64,000 bases of DNA, taken from NCBI GenBank assembly GCA_026119855.1, contig JAOWBW010000006.1, positions 3,224,001 through 3,288,000 on the forward strand, given 5' to 3'. Both the position numbers and the translations under genes were made by a program. Positions within the stretch are counted from its first letter, which is position 1; every line of letters begins with the position of its first letter. The notes under the pieces were generated by a model, which searched no databases, was not told the origin of the DNA, and worked only from the letters and a program-made list of their open reading frames with translations. Source of the stretch: Campanula takesimana. Lineage: Eukaryota > Streptophyta > Magnoliopsida > Asterales > Campanulaceae. This document shows, in pieces, positions 22,936 through 34,768 of the stretch.

Positions 22936-23260
22936 TTTTAGTTATATGGAAGAAACCCGACTTCAAACCTGATTGGCCGAAAAAAGTTTCTCGTCCATCT
23001 TTCGACATGCTTGTTCCTTCCTTCTCTTTAGCTTGTAAATTTGAATTTCCTTTTTTATTTTTTTTCTCATCAAATAAGCACGCTTCATAGCGCGATTTTT
23101 TTTTAGCAATTTCTTTTGAAGGAATACCTACAAAAATTAATATAACAACAAATACTATAGTTAGTATATAAAGCATGAATTATTGAAATAGAATATTATA
23201 TTACCGATATGGAGGGTTGATAAATCATTGCGTCGTCTTCTTCCCATTGGCTTCATTTAT
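22936..23260 (-). other. Possible captured exons inside the Helitron
   Basis: On the minus strand a short ATG-started segment rich in Arg (MKPMGRRRRNDLSTLHI) ends at a GT (about 23215). After an AG near 23131 there is a Lys/Arg/Glu-rich open stretch. This looks like two exons of a gene fragment, which Helitrons often carry, but I recognise no family and the second segment reads in more than one frame. Confidence 0.25.
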
Positions 23261-25027
23261 GTATAGAAAAGTATGAACAATGAAATTATCATTGCATCTA
23301 AAATGAGAATGGTGTCTTTTTGGTAGAGTTGAGAGCTTAAAAGTACTATTTGATATATAAATGTTTGGTTTTTATATTTTTGTAGTAGTCTTTAAAGTTG
23401 AATAAAGTTGAAGAGTCTTATAACTTATGATATCATGAATGCAAGTCATATTAATAATATGTAAGTTAGAGACTTTTTATATGTTAGCATAAATGCAAGT
23501 CATATTAATAAAATGTAAGTTAGAGACTTTTTAGATTTTAGCATTATTTATTACAATGGTTCATCTTATCTTTTCATTTTTTATGATTTCAAGTTCACTT
23601 GATACTTTAAACTTTAAGAATCCCATTATAATTCAATGGTTTTGAATAATATGTTGTCTTTTAAAATACATGAAAGGATCAAAGCCATTTAATTATGAAA
23701 ATTTGAATAGTCAAAAACTAAAAAGTCACTTCTTAATGAATTGTTCTTTAATGCATCCAACCCTACCTAGTCTAATACTCTATATATAAGAGTATATGTC
23801 TACCTAGTCTAATACTCTATATATAAGAGTACATATTTTATTAGATATGAATCTCTTGTTATCTTTTTATAGAATCACTAAATTACCTACTATCATACCT
23901 ATGGATATTAGCTATTATTTTTACCTAGGTAGGAGAATGCCAAAAGTCTCCATGATTCCAAAAGTCATATTACATGGCATCTTCTAAAGCAAGATAAACT
24001 CATTTTTGGCTTACGTGTCATTCCCAAGATAAGTTTCACCAACTTTAAAATACTATAGTATAGATTTCCTTAGAATTTTTAACATTTGTTGGACGAAGGG
24101 GGTAAAGTGAAACATAGAGTATATCACGTGCATGACACAGAGAGTTAACTTAATTTTTTAGCGAATTCGGTCAAAAACACTGGTTTTGATCAAAATTTAT
24201 CACTATAAATTAAAATCGTTAAAATTTGGAGTGAGAATTACCTTTTAATCCCTTAGTAATACTGAATTTACGTATGACGACAAGGTTATTATCACTTTAC
24301 ATCCTAATCCTACAAAATATTTATCTTACCATATAGTCCTAAGCTTAATAATTACACCCCTTCTCAAATTACAACCACACAAATTACACCCATCTCTCTC
24401 TGTATATACTCTCTCTCTCTCTCTCGCCTCCACCTCCGGCCACCTCTCTCCTTGTCTACTCCGGCGACCCTATCTAGGCGGAGATGAGACAGTGGTTTCC
24501 GGTTGTTGATGGAGTTGTAATGGTCGGGGTTGGAGGAGAAGCCAAAAATAAATGGTTGCGGGAGGTGCGGACATATCTGCCGAAGGCAGCGAGGCGATGA
24601 TGATGCAGTAGCCTCCGCCGGTGGTGTGGACGGTGATAGATCGAGGAGAGTGCGACGAAAACCTTCTTAGTTTGGAGATCACTTCGTCTTTTGGGGTTTT
24701 TTTTTTTTAGCAAACTTCATCTTCTGGGTTGAGAGAGAGAGAGAGATAGAGGCGTGTTTATGGACTATGATGCTTAGGGAATCTTTGGGTTTTTGAAAAG
24801 AAAAAAAAACAACGGGTAAGAGGCAAAAATGTTGGCATGTTATCAATACCCTCTGCACTATTACAGTTCTAAGGAGAGTCAAGTCTCTTTCTTTGTTTTT
24901 GGAAATATTAGCATGTGCTGAACTAAACATTTGAATTTTGGTTGTGGAATTCTAGAAATAGAAGAAGAAAAAATTTGGTTAAAAAAAAATTGGTTGTGGG
25001 TTTAACGTTTTGTCTGAAATAAACATA

Positions 25028-25313
25028 CTCCCTCCGTCCCATTTTAAACTTCAAACAAAAAGTAGGCACAAAAATTAAGATGATAATATTTATATTATAA
25101 AATATAGATAGTGGGATAGAGTGTTGTGAGTATAAAAAATGGGTAGGAGAGAGAAAGTGGGGTAGGGAATAGTTAGTGGATAGTTGTTGTGTGTATGACA
25201 TGCAGGTCCCACTAAATAAAAAAATATAAATAACTTTACTTTTTTGGATTTTGAAGTTTAAAATGGGACACCCAAAAGGGAAATTTTTGAAGTTTAAAAT
25301 TGGACGGATGGAG
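25028..25313. mobile_element. Stowaway MITE
   Basis: 286 bp with ends CTCCCTCCGTCCCATTTTAA and TTAAAATTGGACGGATGGAG and TA on both sides. It separates two copies of TTTTGGTTGTGGAATTCTAG (about 24937 and 25317). Confidence 0.88.
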
Positions 25314-25329
25314 TATTTTGGTTGTGGAA

Positions 25330-26420
25330 TTCTAGATAAGTTCTCAACTATTTGGTCGTCGTAGTTGTTCGTGTTTTTATGACTTGGTCTCCCAAGTTAG
25401 TGGTCGACCGAGTTGGTCGTGTTCTTATTAGTTTATTTGACAACTGAGAACTTACTAATAAGTTCTCAGTTGTTTGGTCTCCGGAGTTGGTCGTCAGAGT
25501 TGGTGGTCGCCGGAATTGATCGTGTTCTGAGTAGTTTATATGACAACTGAGAACTAACTGATAAGTTCTCAGTTGTTTTGGTCGTCGGAGTTGATTTTGT
25601 TCTTAGTAGTTTATTTGACAACTGCGAACTTACTTATAAGTTCTCAGTTGTTTTGGTCACTTGAAGGTCAATGAAGCTATTTTTTTTTTATATTTTTTTT
25701 TTGCGCTGGAGTGGTCGCCGGAGTTGGTGGTTCCCGAAATTGTTGACTGGAGAAGGTGGTGAGGGTAGCCAGAGTTGGTCACTGGAATTGGTGGTTACTA
25801 GAGTTGATCGTCTTCTTCATAGTTTATTTGACAAATGAGAACTTATTGATAAGTTCTCAATTGTTTAGTCGCCGGAGTTGGTGCCGAAGTTGATCGTGTT
25901 CTTATTAGTTTTGTTGACTACTGAGAACTTACTGATAAGTTCTCAGTTGTTTGATCGCCGAAGTTGGTCGTTGGAATTAGTGATCACCGGGGTTAATCGT
26001 GTTCTAAGTAGTTTAGTTGACAGCTGAGAACTTACTGATAAGTTATCGATTGTTTAGTTGCCAGAGTTGGTCGCCAGAGTTAATCTTGTTCTTAGTAGTT
26101 AGTTTAATCGACAACTGAGAACTTATTGATACGTTCTCGATTGTTTGATCACCGGAGTTGGTCGCCTGAGTTGGTGGCCGCCGGAGTTAACCGTGTTCTT
26201 AGTAGTTTAGTTGACAGCTGAGAACTTACTAATAAGTTCTTAGTTGTTTGGTTGCCGGAGTTGTTCATATTCTTAGTAGTTTAGTTGACAACTGAGAACT
26301 TACTGATAAGTTCTCAACTGTTTGGTCGTTGGAGTTGGTGGTCGCCGGAGTTGTTCGTGTTCTTAGTAGTTTAGTTGAGAACTGAGAACTTACTGATAAG
26401 TTCTCAACTATTTGGTCGCT
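25330..26420. repeat. Array of about eleven hairpin-bearing units
   Basis: Each unit holds GAGAACTTACTGATAAGTTCTC or a close variant, a 9-10-bp-stem palindrome, flanked by TTAGTAGTTTAGTTGACAAC and GTTTGGTCGCCGGAGTTGG. Spacing is irregular, about 70-150 bp, giving copies near 25440, 25550, 25620, 25835, 25925, 26025, 26115, 26220, 26295 and 26375. A poly-T run plus TTTGCGC-GGAGT interrupts at 25680 and recurs at 26440. Confidence 0.85.
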
Positions 26421-26437
26421 GAAAGAACACTGAAGCT

Positions 26438-26474
<37 letters not shown>

Positions 26475-26807
26475 GCCGGAGTTGGTGGTAGCCGGAAATG
26501 GTGGTCGCCGGAGTTATTGACTGGAGAGGTGGTGATGGTAGCCTAAGGTGATAGTGGTTGGGTGAAAGTAAAATGTTGAAAGGGTGTAGTTAGTAAAATA
26601 TTAAGGAAGATGTAAGCTAGGGACTATATGGTTAGTCAAAATATTCCTTGTCTTAAAATGTAAATTAGGCTTCCTAGAGAGATTATATGGTAAATCCCTC
26701 AAATTTGGAAGTCACAAGCCAAACTGGTACCCATTCTAGAAATTTAGGCCCTTTTATTTAGTGTGCTTATAAGTAAAGACAAACACTTCCATGCGAACAT
26801 GGAAGGC

Positions 26808-27785
26808 CCTACTCATCCATAAGATGGGTCGGTTTTTGACCCGCCCGCTCGACCCATGAACCTGCTTCAGGACCCAGGGGTCGACCCTGCCACGTGGTAG
26901 TCTCTCATAGGCCATTTTTTTTTAAAAAAAATTAAATTTTATTTTTTATTTTTGGTTTTTTTTCGGTTTGTCAAAAGTAATAGTTACTATAACTTAATGT
27001 AATGACTGTGTTCATATAAAGTAACAGTTTGTATACATAAAAATAATACATATATACAGAAAAGTAACAGCGTTTTTTTCTATGTTTTCTTCGTTTGCCA
27101 AAAGTAATATTTATTACAGCTAAAATGTAACGAACGCGTTACTTTTATGTAACAATGTTTATACATAATTGTAACACATATGTATAGAAAAAGTAATAAT
27201 TCAACCATTTACATTTTTAGAGCTAAAAACACTTGATTAATGTTACATGTAAAAGTATTACATTATCTATAGAAATATGTTATAATTTCTTTTATTAAAG
27301 TGTTACATTTACGTTTACAAACAATTACATTCATATATGAGTTGTTACTTTTCAAATGTTACTTTCTTTCAAAAAATTAAATCAAAATACACAATATTTT
27401 ATATTTTTGCAAAAGCATTATTACATTTCAGTATAAATGATAATTATATTTAGATATTGTTTGGGTTACATGTAATTATAGTTAGTATTACATTTGAAAA
27501 AATGGGTAAAACGAGCTTTTGTTTTTGTAAAACAGGTGTTACGTTTACTTATGAACAATGTTACTTTATATGTATACAGTCATTACATTAAGTTATGGTA
27601 ACTATTACTTTTGGTGAACGGCTGAAAAGCCGAAAAAATAATATAAAAACTCAAAAAAAAAAAAAAAAATTGGATCTCTGGGAGGCTGCCACGTGGTGGG
27701 TCATGCCCATGGATCATGGGGCGACCCGTCTCATGCATGAGACGGATCCCCTTGTTCTCATGGGAGACCACCTCATAAATAAATA
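26808..27785. mobile_element. GTAAC-rich foldback element 2
   Basis: CACGTGG words and GGGTCG-rich ends bracket an interior with about fifteen GTAAC/GTTAC pentamers. The two inner flanks (about 26945-27050 and 27530-27640) are inverted copies sharing AAAAGTAATAGTTAC. Its right end GAGACCACCTC is the complement of the left end of the element at 35095. No protein is encoded. Confidence 0.6.
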
Positions 27786-28224
27786 AATAAATGACGGATG
27801 ACTATCTCATTTCCAAACAAGGAATCGCACCGCCAAATATTTTTCCCATAAAACGAATCTTTTTATGCTAGAATGAATCAAGTACGTACGTCACCTGTTT
27901 CCGATAAAATTATAAGAAAATAATAAATGAGCATTTATACAACAATAAATAATAATCTTTTTGTCTCAGTTTAAGTTTCTTACTTTCTTTTTTAGTTTGT
28001 CCATGTTTAAAGTTTTTATTTGCTTTATTCCATAAATGGTAAAAGATGAATAGTGTTTTGGACAATATTCTCCAAAAAAATCTTACTTACCTTACTTTTC
28101 ACCCACTTGATTTATGAATAATGTTTTGAACAATTATATCCTTAACTCCCTACTTTTATTTGACTCATTTCCATTGTTTTTGCATAGTTTTCTTAATAAG
28201 TGTGCAAAGTTAAACTAAAAACCT
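27786..28224. other. Non-coding spacer
   Basis: AT-rich sequence without a recognised gene or clear element. A (TAAA)n-like run starts it. Confidence 0.4.
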
Positions 28225-28715
28225 TCGCAAAATCTTGGAAAAAACGCGTTTTTCCAAACACTTAGGAAAAATGTGTTTTAAAAAAAACGCGGTGGCATTT
28301 CTGTAAATAATTGGAACTTCTCAACGGTTCTGGATATCAATATAAAGGCTTCTGGATATGAGATTGACAGCCAGAACATTTGAAAGTGATAGTCAGATGG
28401 GTCCTGGATATCAATATAAAGCTTTCTGGATATGAGATTGATAGCAAAATATTTGAAAGTGATAGCCAGAACCTTTGAAGTTATAGCCAGAACCTTTGAA
28501 AATGATAACCAGAAGGGTTCTCTGGTTCTGGATATCGATATAAAGCCTTCTGGATATGAAATTGATAGTCAGAACCTTTGAAAGTGATAGCCAGAAGAAG
28601 GGTCCTGGATATCAGTATAAAGTCTTCTGGATATCAATATAAAGTCTTTTGAAGGTTTTGAAAAACACGTTTTTCTTAACCATTAAGAAAAACGCGTTTT
28701 ACAGGAGACCAACCC
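28225..28715. repeat. Palindrome-bounded unit with CTGGATATC minisatellite
   Basis: Bounded on the left by AAAACGCGTTTTTCC...GGAAAAATGTGTTTT and on the right by AAAACACGTTTTTC...AAGAAAAACGCGTTTTACAGG. Between them (28318-28655) several units combine TTCTGGATATCAATATAAAG with GAAAGTGATAGCCAGAA. The left part (GTGGCATTTCTGTAAATAAT) resembles units in the array at 29640-33385. Confidence 0.7.
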
Positions 28716-28840
28716 AAAAACTTTAACCGGGACGGAAGAGTACTCTATGAGTACACACGCGCATAATATATTATCGTTGTTTGTGCTTGGCGATTTTGAA
28801 AATTTGCATATTAAGCGGTAGAGTTTGTTGGTTTATTAAA

Positions 28841-29565
28841 ATTGGTGATGTTCAAAATGGACAGAAGTCCACGGAGGCCCGTCAAGCTCGCCGGCCCGAG
28901 GCCCGTTGGTCCGATCCCGTCAGCCCACGGACTGAGCCCGCTCCAAGCCCGCGCGGACACAAGGATGGGCCGGACAGTGAAAATGACGCACGGGCCGGGC
29001 TAAAGCCCGCGGATCACTTGGCCCGTGTCCGTTTGGCCCTTCTTCTTTTTTTTTTTTTTTTTTTTTTTTATCTTAAAGACTTTGAAGATTTTTATCTTGA
29101 TGACTTTATTATGTAGAAGACTTTGTAATTTTTTAAGACTTTGTTATTTCCTAAATGAAGAATTCAATCAATTCTAGACTATATGCCTTAAAATTTAATA
29201 AAATTATTATCAAATAACTTAAATTTAATAACTAACTCCATTTAAATATAAAAGACAAATTAAAGTAGATATTAAATCACTTTTTATATGTATTTTAATT
29301 TATATTATATATTTTAATAAGTCTAAGTCATTTTATTTTTTATAATTTTTTAAAAGTTTTTCTGATTTAAAAAAAAAAAAAAAAAAGGGACAAAATCCGT
29401 TTGGCCCGTAAACCTTTCGGTCCGGACCAAACGGACGGGCCGGACCACACATAAAACGACGGGCCGGGCCGGGCTTTTATCCATCTGTGGGAGGGCCGGA
29501 CCGGTCAAGCCCGCGGACATGACCAAAGGCGGGCTGGGCCGGATAACCCGTTTGAACATCACCAA
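28841..29565. mobile_element. TIR element with GC-rich arms
   Basis: 725 bp with termini ATTGGTGATGTTCAAA and its complement, GC-rich subterminal arms full of GGGCCGG/CCGGCCC words, and an AT-rich centre with poly-T and poly-A runs. The texture resembles hAT-type TAGGGGTG...GGGTCGG repeats. The exact TSD is ambiguous because both flanks read TTAAAAT. Confidence 0.65.
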
Positions 29566-29929
29566 TTAAAATCAATCTGTAGTTTTCTTTCTTTCTTTCT
29601 TTCTTTTTTTGGCATGCCTAACATGTACTATTGGTTTTTATGGAAAACGCGTTAGGCGATGACATTTTTGAAAATAACTGATACTTCTTTAAAATAGACG
29701 GTGACATTTTTATAAATAATGTTACAAAGTGCCAGTCATTTTTACTGGCATTTATAAAAAAATAAACTGACATTTTTAGTAATTATTAATGCTAATGTTA
29801 CAAAGTGCCAGTTATTTTTACTGCCATTTATAAACATTGAAACTGACACTTTAAGTGTCATTGATAGTGTCAAAAAGTGTTATTCATTTAGTTATCTATA
29901 TTGACATTCGAGTAAAAATATGATACTGT

Positions 29930-30524
29930 GTCACTGTAAACCGCATCATTTGCAGAGACCAACCATGATGTGCCACATCAGCCAACATACCGCTAAACAC
30001 AAATTATTATGCTAGGCTTGCCTCACATTAACAAAACCCATTAATTCCCAATTTCTTCAGATATCTTCATAGTTCATACGATCACAAAGCCCAATTCAAC
30101 AACTTACATTTTAAATCAAAATCTTACTGTGATTTCTATCAAATGGGTGCAGACTGTGTAGTGGCCGTATATTTTACTCCCTCCGGCGAGTTAAAAAACG
30201 AAGATGACGGTGGTCGATTTGTAGGGGATGGCCGACGATAGAAAGGATTTGAATTGCGTAGGTCAGAGGGATGTCTTGATTTTGAGATGGGTGAACGGCG
30301 GTGTTACAGCCAATTGCCGGTCAAAGCCGGAGGAGTAGATTTCCGGTCACCAGCGACATTTAATTGAAAACATGAGGATTTGACGAGATGTGAGAAATTT
30401 GGGGGAATGCATGAGTTCTGATCCACTACATTCAAGTCTAACAAAATGGGGTGGGTTTATAGTCCCTAGGCTGATGTGGCAAGTTGTTATTAGTCTCTGC
30501 AAATAGCGTGATTTACAGTGACAC
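29930..30524. mobile_element. TIR element with CACTGTAAA ends
   Basis: About 595 bp. The left TGTCACTGTAAACCGC..ATTTGCAGAGACC is mirrored by the right GTCTCTGCAAAT..GATTTACAGTGACA. CACTG termini recall CACTA/CMC elements, but I could not confirm a 3-bp TSD. The GC-richer interior looks like a captured segment with no identifiable product. Confidence 0.6.
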
Positions 30525-31417
30525 CTTATAGTATTTTTTTTCTCTTGAAATTTATAACGAATAACACCGTCACTTTTGATAAATGCATGTGGTAGTCACT
30601 TTTGATAAGTACCAGTAGAAATGCAAAAAAATGTCAGCCATTTAAAGCTTGAAGCTTTTACTAAGTATCAGTAATAGTGTTAGTGCGCGTGTTAAAGAGT
30701 CCTAGTGTTTGTGTTAATAAGTGTCAGTCGTATATTAATAGTCTCAACGTGTTCAATAAGTTTCAGTTATTTACAAAATTGTCACTATGCGCTTTTAAAA
30801 CAATTGTCAGTTATTTACTAAAATATCACCGCTGTTTAAAACAACTTACACTTATTCTCAAAAATATCGCCTCACATTTTCAAAACGCGTTTTTCCTAAT
30901 TGTACTGGAAAAACGCATTTTTCTTAAGATTTTCACCTAACACATTCTTGAGAAAAAGTTTTGAGTGGGTATTATAAAGTAGAAACGCATGTTTTTCTTT
31001 TAGGAAAACAAGTTTTAAAAATGCATAGTGGCATTTTTATAAATAAATAGATCTTCGTGTGCGATGACATATTTATAAGTAAATGAAACTCCGCGTGTGA
31101 CAGTGATAGTATTTAAGGGTACCCATTATAGTGCTTAAGAGTGTCAGTTGTAGTGTTGTTGTGTGCAAGCGGGGGTGTTATAAATGTGCCATGTGGGTGA
31201 TTAAGAGTGTCAGATAAAAGTTTAATAGTGTGATTTGTAATGTTTAACAGTATCAGTTCATGTGTTATTGAATGCCAATGCATATGTTCGTAGAGTGTTA
31301 GTTCATGTGTTATTGAGTGTTTAAAAATGTCATTTGTAGTGTGTAAAAGCCCGTTCATGGATTATTGAGTGCCAGTGAGTGCATGTATTAGAGAGTGCTA
31401 GTCCATGTGGTTAAGAG

Positions 31418-32086
31418 TAGGGGTGTTTCACGGTCCGGTCCGGTCCGGTTTTTGTCAAAATTTCACAAAATCAGGACCAGACCAATTGTTCGGTTCTGTA
31501 TAAAATTAGAACCAGGACCAAACCAATATATTTCAGAACCGGATTCATTGGTCCGGTTCTATTGGTCCGGTTCCGGTCCGGTTCTACATATTACATATCA
31601 TACATTTTTTTTGGCATTTAATACAAGTTTATGTAATCAGGGTTGTAATATTAACATTTCATGAAGCATTAATGTACCAACCCATAGGCCTGTGGAGATT
31701 GGTGCATTTAACATTGCTGATAGGGAATAAAGATTTTGTTTTTATAACAGAAACATAAAATATAACCTCTTGTATTGATTCTGTATTGATTCGAAGATGT
31801 CTACAATTAAGATAGTCAGAATTTTGTTTTTATATTTTGGTGTAAAATCAGAAATATATATAATATATAATAGCATATTAGTAATATATATACATGTAAA
31901 TATGATTGGTCCGGTTCGGTCCAGAACCGTGCATATATTTTTCAAAATCGGAACCGGACCAATTTACCGGTTCTAAAGGAATTTGGAACCAGAACCAAAC
32001 CAATACAATTGGTTCGGCCCGGTTTTTATTGGTCCGGTCCGGTTTTGTTGGTCCGGTTCGGTTCCAATATTTTTTGCACAACCCTA
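31418..32086. mobile_element. hAT-type non-autonomous element
   Basis: 669 bp from TAGGGGTGTTTCACGG to TTGCACAACCCTA with an exact 8-bp TSD GTTAAGAG (31410-31417 and 32087-32094). Both arms are runs of GGTCCGGTTC and complements, able to form a long imperfect hairpin. No transposase. Confidence 0.85.
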
Positions 32087-32836
32087 GTTAAGAGTGTCAG
32101 TCTATGTGTTAAGAGTACCAATGCATGTGTTAAACTGTTAAAAAGTGGAAGTGGTAGTGGTGTTATGTTAATAAGTTCTAGTTATTTACCAAAAAAAATA
32201 TTATAAACAAAACAAAACCTGTGTGTTTTATATGAAGTGCCAGTTATTTACAAAAATGTCACCTTGCGTTCTTAAAAAAAAATACCACCTACACATTCTA
32301 AAAATCCATTTTTTATAATTGTTAGGAAAAAATCATTTTTTTTTCTGGATTTTGTGAAGGAAAAGATAGCTACTATTAGACATCAAACCAATAAAATAAA
32401 TTCATAAACGACCGAAATATAAAAGAATTACAATGTTTAAGGACCAAATAATTATTTAGTCATTCGATAAACTACAATATTTAGAGATAATTCAGTATTT
32501 GGCCAATACTTTATTTCACAGTACTACATAGACTCACTTTCGTATTTGCTTATTGACTTAGTTTTTTTTTTTTTAACCGACAAATCACAAATGTATGAGT
32601 AGGTCTTAGGTAAAACCATTTTTTTTGTAATGCTTAAGAAAAGCGGGTTCTAAAAGCACGAAGTGACCTTTGGTGATATTTATGTAAATAAATGAATTTT
32701 TGCACGGTGCTAGGGTAGTGTTTAAAAGTGCAATTTTAGTGTTGTAAAGTGTTAGTTATAGTGTTTAAGAGTTTGAGTTCATGTTTTATTGAGTGTCTGT
32801 AGGGGTGTTATATGAGTGTTAGTTGTAGGGTGTAAG

Positions 32837-33032
32837 TGTAAAACCCCATCCCACATCGGAAAGATATGGGCTTTGAGTGTGATATATAAGCCTCCATTAT
32901 ACTACCATTGAGTACCAATAACATCCATGGACTTTTGGGTGGGTATGCGGTAAGCCAAGAGTTTTTTGTGCTCAGTGGGCCAGTGTGTGGTGCTTATGTA
33001 GCGGGTCGGGCTTGCGGACTCGGGTCGTTACA
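32837..33032. repeat. Solo LTR (196 bp)
   Basis: TGTAAAACCCC...GGTCGTTACA with an exact 5-bp TSD GTAAG (32832-32836 and 33033-33037). The start AACCCCATCCCACATCGGAA is a plant LTR motif I have seen in small LTR elements. No PBS or interior remains, so it arose by LTR-LTR recombination. Confidence 0.85.
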
Positions 33033-33389
33033 GTAAGAGTGTCAATTCATGTGTTATTTAGTGCTCGTGAATGTGTTTAAGAGTGTCAGTGCATGTGTTA
33101 AAGAGTGCATGTTCATTTGCTAAAGACTGTATGTTCAAGTGTTAAAAATTGCCATTGGTAGCGTGTTGTGTTATTAATGTTCCTATTATTTAGAAAAGTT
33201 TCACCGCGCGTTCCTGTTATTTACAAAATTGTTTGAAAAAAAAGTGTCAGCAGTTACTTATAAGAATGTCACCACATCTTTTAAAACAAGGTGCAGTTAT
33301 TTACAATAATGCTACCACATTTAAAAAACATGTTTTCCTAATTATTAGATAGGAAAAACTGGTTTTTCCTTTAAAAAAAATCAAATGTA

Positions 33390-34070
33390 TTGATAATGTT
33401 GCATTGGCAACCGGCAACGGGGTTCAGAACACTCAGAGTTGGACCGGTTCATTTCAACCAACCCAATTCACGGCAACAGGGTTTAGAACTAATTCAGTCC
33501 ATTCTAGTTCTATTTAAGTGGTTCAACCTAGTCGAGTTCAGTTTGGTTCAACTTTACAAGCTCGATTCAACTAGGTTCACTTTTACTAGTTCGGTTTTAT
33601 CAATTGGGATTTGGAGTTGCTTATGTGGTTGACAGCTATAGCGCTCCTACATGAAGTCGAGATTCATTTTCCTTTTCTTCTTTCTAATGATAATGAGTGG
33701 TTGATATTAATTTGATTTGATGTGAACCAGTAAATTCAAAATAAAACTTAGTCATTTTGTTACATACACATCTCGTGCCAAAATGTTGACCGTCTACAGA
33801 ACTGGTAGCAACATTGGACGATGAATTGTTTTCTAAATCTGTACTGGTTGTATTGAACTTATCGTTCGGGATCTGGATCAACTTTCTGGATCAGCTTTCT
33901 TACTTCTTACCAACCCAGATTAACTCAATTTTCTGATGATGAGCATTATGGAACTTTGTCCATGGGCTGCCCGCTAGTCCGTAGGTTCGTGGACCGTCCA
34001 TAACACGGATGAACCGGAACATACTTAGTTATGCACAACTGCACGCTTATTAAGAAAATAATAAAATAAG
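33390..34070. other. Non-coding spacer with GGTTCAAC words
   Basis: The left third is rich in GGTTCAAC/CAATTC words like a decayed hAT-type repeat. The remainder (33680-34060) is of mixed complexity. A 65-codon minus frame there has no family motif. Confidence 0.35.
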
Positions 34071-34272
34071 AATATACTCCTTCCGTCCCACCACAAGTGA
34101 GACCAACTTGTGGGGCACAATAATTAAGAAAAAGTTAGTGGATGTGTGGTAGAAAATGAAGAGAGATAATGAGTGGGGTAAATAGTAGTGTTGGTTGAAT
34201 AAAATGAATGATAGAAAATGAAGAGAGAGAGAATGAGTGAGGTTAAATAGTGAGGTTGGTTGAATATAAATA

Positions 34273-34768
34273 CTCCCTCTGTCTCATTTCAAGTTTCACC
34301 ATTTTGGTGATGCACGCAAATTAAGAAAAGCTATTTGCGTAAGAAATGTTGTGAGAGGGAAGAAGTTAGTGGGCATGACAAGTGGGGCCTACATTTTAAT
34401 TACTCCCTCCATACCATCATAAGGGTAAAAAAAATTCCATTTTAGGCGTCCCAACTTAAGATTCAAAATCCTAAAATAGAAAGTGGGGCCTACATGTCAT
34501 ACTCACAACAATTATCCACTAACTCTTCTCTACCCACTTTTTCTATCTCACTCAACTATCAAACACTCACAACACATCACTTTTTTCTTAATTCTATAAC
34601 ACACCCATTTTTTTACCCTTAAGATGGGACGGAGGGAGTATGTGAGAGGGGAAAGTTAGTGGGTATGATAAGTGGGCCTCCATGTTTTTTCCATTTTAGG
34701 AAATGGTGAAGCAATCAACGGGACATCCATTTGGGTAATTGGTGAAACTTGAAATGGGACGGAGGGGG
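34273..34768. mobile_element. Middle Stowaway MITE
   Basis: Ends CTCCCTCTGTCTCATTTCAA and TTGAAATGGGACGGAGGGGG, TA flanks. It is a different subfamily from the outer element and carries the inner one. A ~60-bp phrase around GAAGTTAGTGGGCATGACAA is duplicated on both sides of the inner insert. Confidence 0.88.
34403..34638. mobile_element. Inner Stowaway MITE
   Basis: 236 bp, ends CTCCCTCCATACCATCATAA and TTAAGATGGGACGGAGGGAG, TA flanks. Confidence 0.85.

Larger units (their letters stand above)
22135..24064 (-). mobile_element. Non-autonomous Helitron (1930 bp)
   Basis: On the minus strand it begins TCTATACTATAG at 24064, preceded by A. It ends with a GC-rich hairpin, eight bases and CTAG at 22135, followed by T. 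TC start, hairpin, CTRR end, insertion between A and T, and no TSD or TIR are the Helitron signature. There is no Rep/helicase coding region, so it depends on another copy. It lies just beyond Mutator-like MITE copy 2. Confidence 0.75.
24250..26700. mobile_element. Large foldback element enclosing the hairpin array
   Basis: The left ACCATATAGTCCTAAGCTTA...ATTACACCCC (about 24320-24362) and right GTGTAGTTAGT...CTAGGGACTATATGGT (about 26584-26632) are loosely inverted. CGCCGGAGTTG-type words also occur on one side and their complements on the other. A MITE (25028-25313) and the array (25330-26420) lie inside. End positions are approximate and no TSD was found. Confidence 0.35.
29640..33385. repeat. 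Three degenerate copies of an unrecognised ~0.6-0.7-kb unit
   Basis: Copies at about 29640-30930, 30985-32345 and 32615-33385 each start and end at AAAACGCGTTTTTCC-like palindromes. Each begins with GTGGCATTTTTATAAATAA-like text, continues through many degenerate GTGTCAGT and GTGTTAAGAGTG words, and ends with CAGTTATTTACAAAA.TGTCACC. Each is expanded by a different insertion: a TIR element, a hAT element and a solo LTR. No coding sequence was recognised. Confidence 0.6.

Noticed and set aside
24470..24713. Two overlapping minus-strand frames of 70-79 codons
   Set aside because: Low-complexity Pro/Thr/His content within a repeat region; no conserved domain.
25330..26420. CRISPR array
   Set aside because: Plant nuclear DNA; units are irregular in spacing, spacers are themselves repeated, and the palindrome is part of a larger repeat.
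28860..29540. GC-rich blocks as rRNA or a CpG-island promoter
   Set aside because: They are inverted GGGCCGG arms of a TIR element with matching termini, not rRNA sequence.
33684..33881. 65-codon minus-strand frame
   Set aside because: No recognisable family, poor context and no start or splice support.
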